Origin: an uncultured Sphingomonadaceae bacterium
Lineage (GTDB): Bacteria; Pseudomonadota; Alphaproteobacteria; Sphingomonadales; Sphingomonadaceae
NCBI GenBank assembly: GCA_947501325.1
Contig: CANMVC010000002.1
Location: 62,001-126,000, forward strand
DNA length: 64,000 nucleotides
Direction of reading: 5' to 3'
In this document: piece after piece, positions 63,188-64,000 of the stretch
Layout of the letters: each line of letters opens with the position of its first letter
Numbering within the stretch: the first letter of the stretch is position 1
Translations under genes and position numbers: made by a program
The notes under the pieces: generated by a model
Database searches by the model: none
What the model was told of the DNA's origin: nothing
Seen by the model: the letters and a program-made list of their open reading frames with translations, nothing else

Positions 63188-63793
63188 ATGTCCTTTGAAC
63201 TTCCTGCGCTACCTTATGCAAAAACTGCTTTTGGAGAGTTGATCTCTGAAGCCACTTTTAACTTCCACCACGGCAAGCATCATAATGCCTATGTCACCAA
63301 AACCAACGATGCGATTGATGGTACGGACCATGCGGGTAAGAAATTGTCCGAGATTATCAAGGCGGCTGACGGCGGCCTGTTCAACAACGCGGCCCAGGTT
63401 TGGAACCACAGCTTTTACTGGTTGTGCTTGAGCCCGGAAAAGAAAGAAATGCCCGCTGAGTTGAAAAGCCGCATCGAAACAGATTTTGGTTCTGTCGAAG
63501 AATTTAAAGAAAAGTTCAAAGCCGAAGCGGTGGGTCATTTCGCCAGCGGTTGGGCATGGTTGGTGTTGAACGGCGACAAGCTGGAAATCACCTCATTGCA
63601 CGACGCGGATAGCCCGGTAGCGCATGACATGAAGCCATTGCTGACGATCGATGTCTGGGAACATGCCTATTATCTCGATTATCAGAACGCACGGCCAGAC
63701 TATGTTGCGGCATTGCTTGATAACGCGATTGATTGGGACTTTGTAGCAAAGAACCTTGATGGCGAAGGTGTAAGCCGCGCCGACCAAGGCTAA
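63188..63793 (+). CDS. sodB: Superoxide dismutase [Fe]
   Basis: 201 aa. Metal ligands: His in NFHHGKHHNAYV, His in NNAAQVWNHSFYW, and Asp/His in TIDVWEHAYYLDYQNARPDY. The Gln in AAQVWNHSFYW favours iron over manganese. It is cytoplasmic, without a signal, and converts superoxide to peroxide and oxygen. GGAG lies 10 bases before the ATG. A single-gene unit; a terminator at 63816 follows. Confidence 0.96.
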   Translation: MSFELPALPYAKTAFGELISEATFNFHHGKHHNAYVTKTNDAIDGTDHAGKKLSEIIKAADGGLFNNAAQVWNHSFYWLCLSPEKKEMPAELKSRIETDFGSVEEFKEKFKAEAVGHFASGWAWLVLNGDKLEITSLHDADSPVAHDMKPLLTIDVWEHAYYLDYQNARPDYVAALLDNAIDWDFVAKNLDGEGVSRADQG

Positions 63794-63815
63794 GCGGCTC
63801 CATTTAAAAAGTTCA

Positions 63816-63851
63816 AAAACCGCGCTCCATTTTGGATGGGGCGCGGTTTTT
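63816..63851. terminator. Bidirectional terminator after sodB
   Basis: AAAACCGCGC / GCGCGGTTTT with an inner CCAT/ATGG step and A- and T-runs on both sides. Serves sodB (+) and the partial gene at 63863 (-). Confidence 0.9.
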
Positions 63852-63862
63852 ATTTGTCCAGA

Positions 63863-64000
63863 TTATTTGGCCGCAGTTTCTTCCGCTTCCTCGTTTTGAC
63901 CAAGGTCCAGGCCATGGCGCATCAGCATTGGTACATTGGCGATTGCGAAGATAAAGGACAAAATCGTGATGCCCCAAACTTTCAGGGTCAGCCAAAGATC
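63863..64000 (-). CDS. YciB/IspZ septation-protein-like membrane protein, partial
   Basis: Only the last 45 residues are in the window; the gene enters from the right edge. They read LWLTLKVWGITILSFIFAIA, then NVPMLMRHGLDLGQNEEAEE and the stop at 63863. This matches the final membrane helix of inner-membrane protein YciB (intracellular septation protein A), where W(V/L)T(L/F)K(V/L)(W/F)G is conserved and a MRH-type motif follows. Assignment rests on this short stretch. Confidence 0.7.
   Translation of the reverse strand, partial: DLWLTLKVWGITILSFIFAIANVPMLMRHGLDLGQNEEAEETAAK

Overview
This window is a stretch of chromosome from an alphaproteobacterium of the order Sphingomonadales, most like Sphingorhabdus, Parasphingorhabdus or Sphingopyxis. 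That placement is inferred from gene content and protein character; no search was run. The clues are a ChpT-type histidine phosphotransferase (CtrA pathway), a type-II fab cluster ending in mltG, a PEP-CTERM protein with the PEPxxWA-like motif, a pyrB/pseudo-pyrC pair, an alphaproteobacterial rpoH, and interspersed palindromic repeats of a kind common in sphingomonads. Most of the window is housekeeping. There are no plasmid, phage or IS genes and no CRISPR array.

Layout. 0-7.3 kb: two tandem TraB/GumN lipoproteins (the first cut by the window edge), an orphan molybdopterin oxidoreductase, and glyQ-glyS. GlyS carries an in-frame block translated from palindromic repeats. 7.3-15 kb: ppdK, tRNA-Arg(ACG), folE, a 2-oxoglutarate hydroxylase/sulfotransferase-like pair, and rpsF-rpsR-rplI. 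Upstream of rpsF lies an 845-bp gene-poor repeat mosaic that has truncated a small gene. 15-26 kb: a PEP-CTERM protein, an acyl-CoA dehydrogenase with an APH-DUF6285 kinase, the fabD-fabG-hyp-acpP-fabF-mltG run, a nitronate monooxygenase and leuA behind a leucine leader peptide/attenuator. 27-29 kb: two YHS proteins flanking a Cys/Ala-repeat secreted protein, then a BLUF photoreceptor. 29-35 kb: ilvB-ilvN-ilvC, miaA and serB. 34.6-38.8 kb: a ParA/ribbon-helix-helix pair flanked by two SPOR-domain proteins. 38.9-46.3 kb: pyrB-pyrC', ruvX, a DUF3089 protein, gatCAB and tRNA-Leu(UAG). 46.4-52.6 kb: protein quality control (tig, two clpP, clpX), mtgA and rpoH. 52.6-56.8 kb: rluD, a JAMM peptidase, chpT, an AmpD-like amidase, rnpB, a J-domain protein and sufE.

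56.9-61.6 kb is the most unusual region: an enlarged phage-shock (psp) operon. A divergent pspF faces a recognisable sigma-54 -24/-12 promoter. The operon then runs through a 60-aa exported small protein, pspA, pspB, pspC and six further short proteins. All six share one plan, an N-terminal membrane segment plus a C-terminal coiled coil, and most have a motif like LKDRVAVLEKIVTD that resembles PspB. The window closes with an acyltransferase-3 protein, Fe superoxide dismutase and the end of a yciB/ispZ gene.

The repeats form at least five families: a ~24-bp element with core GTGTGAACTTTGG, and four palindromes. They lie between genes, inside glyS and against a truncated gene, so they appear to be mobile or recently spread in this lineage. 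Start codons were re-chosen where a ribosome-binding site or family length argued for a shorter protein; these choices are stated in each entry.
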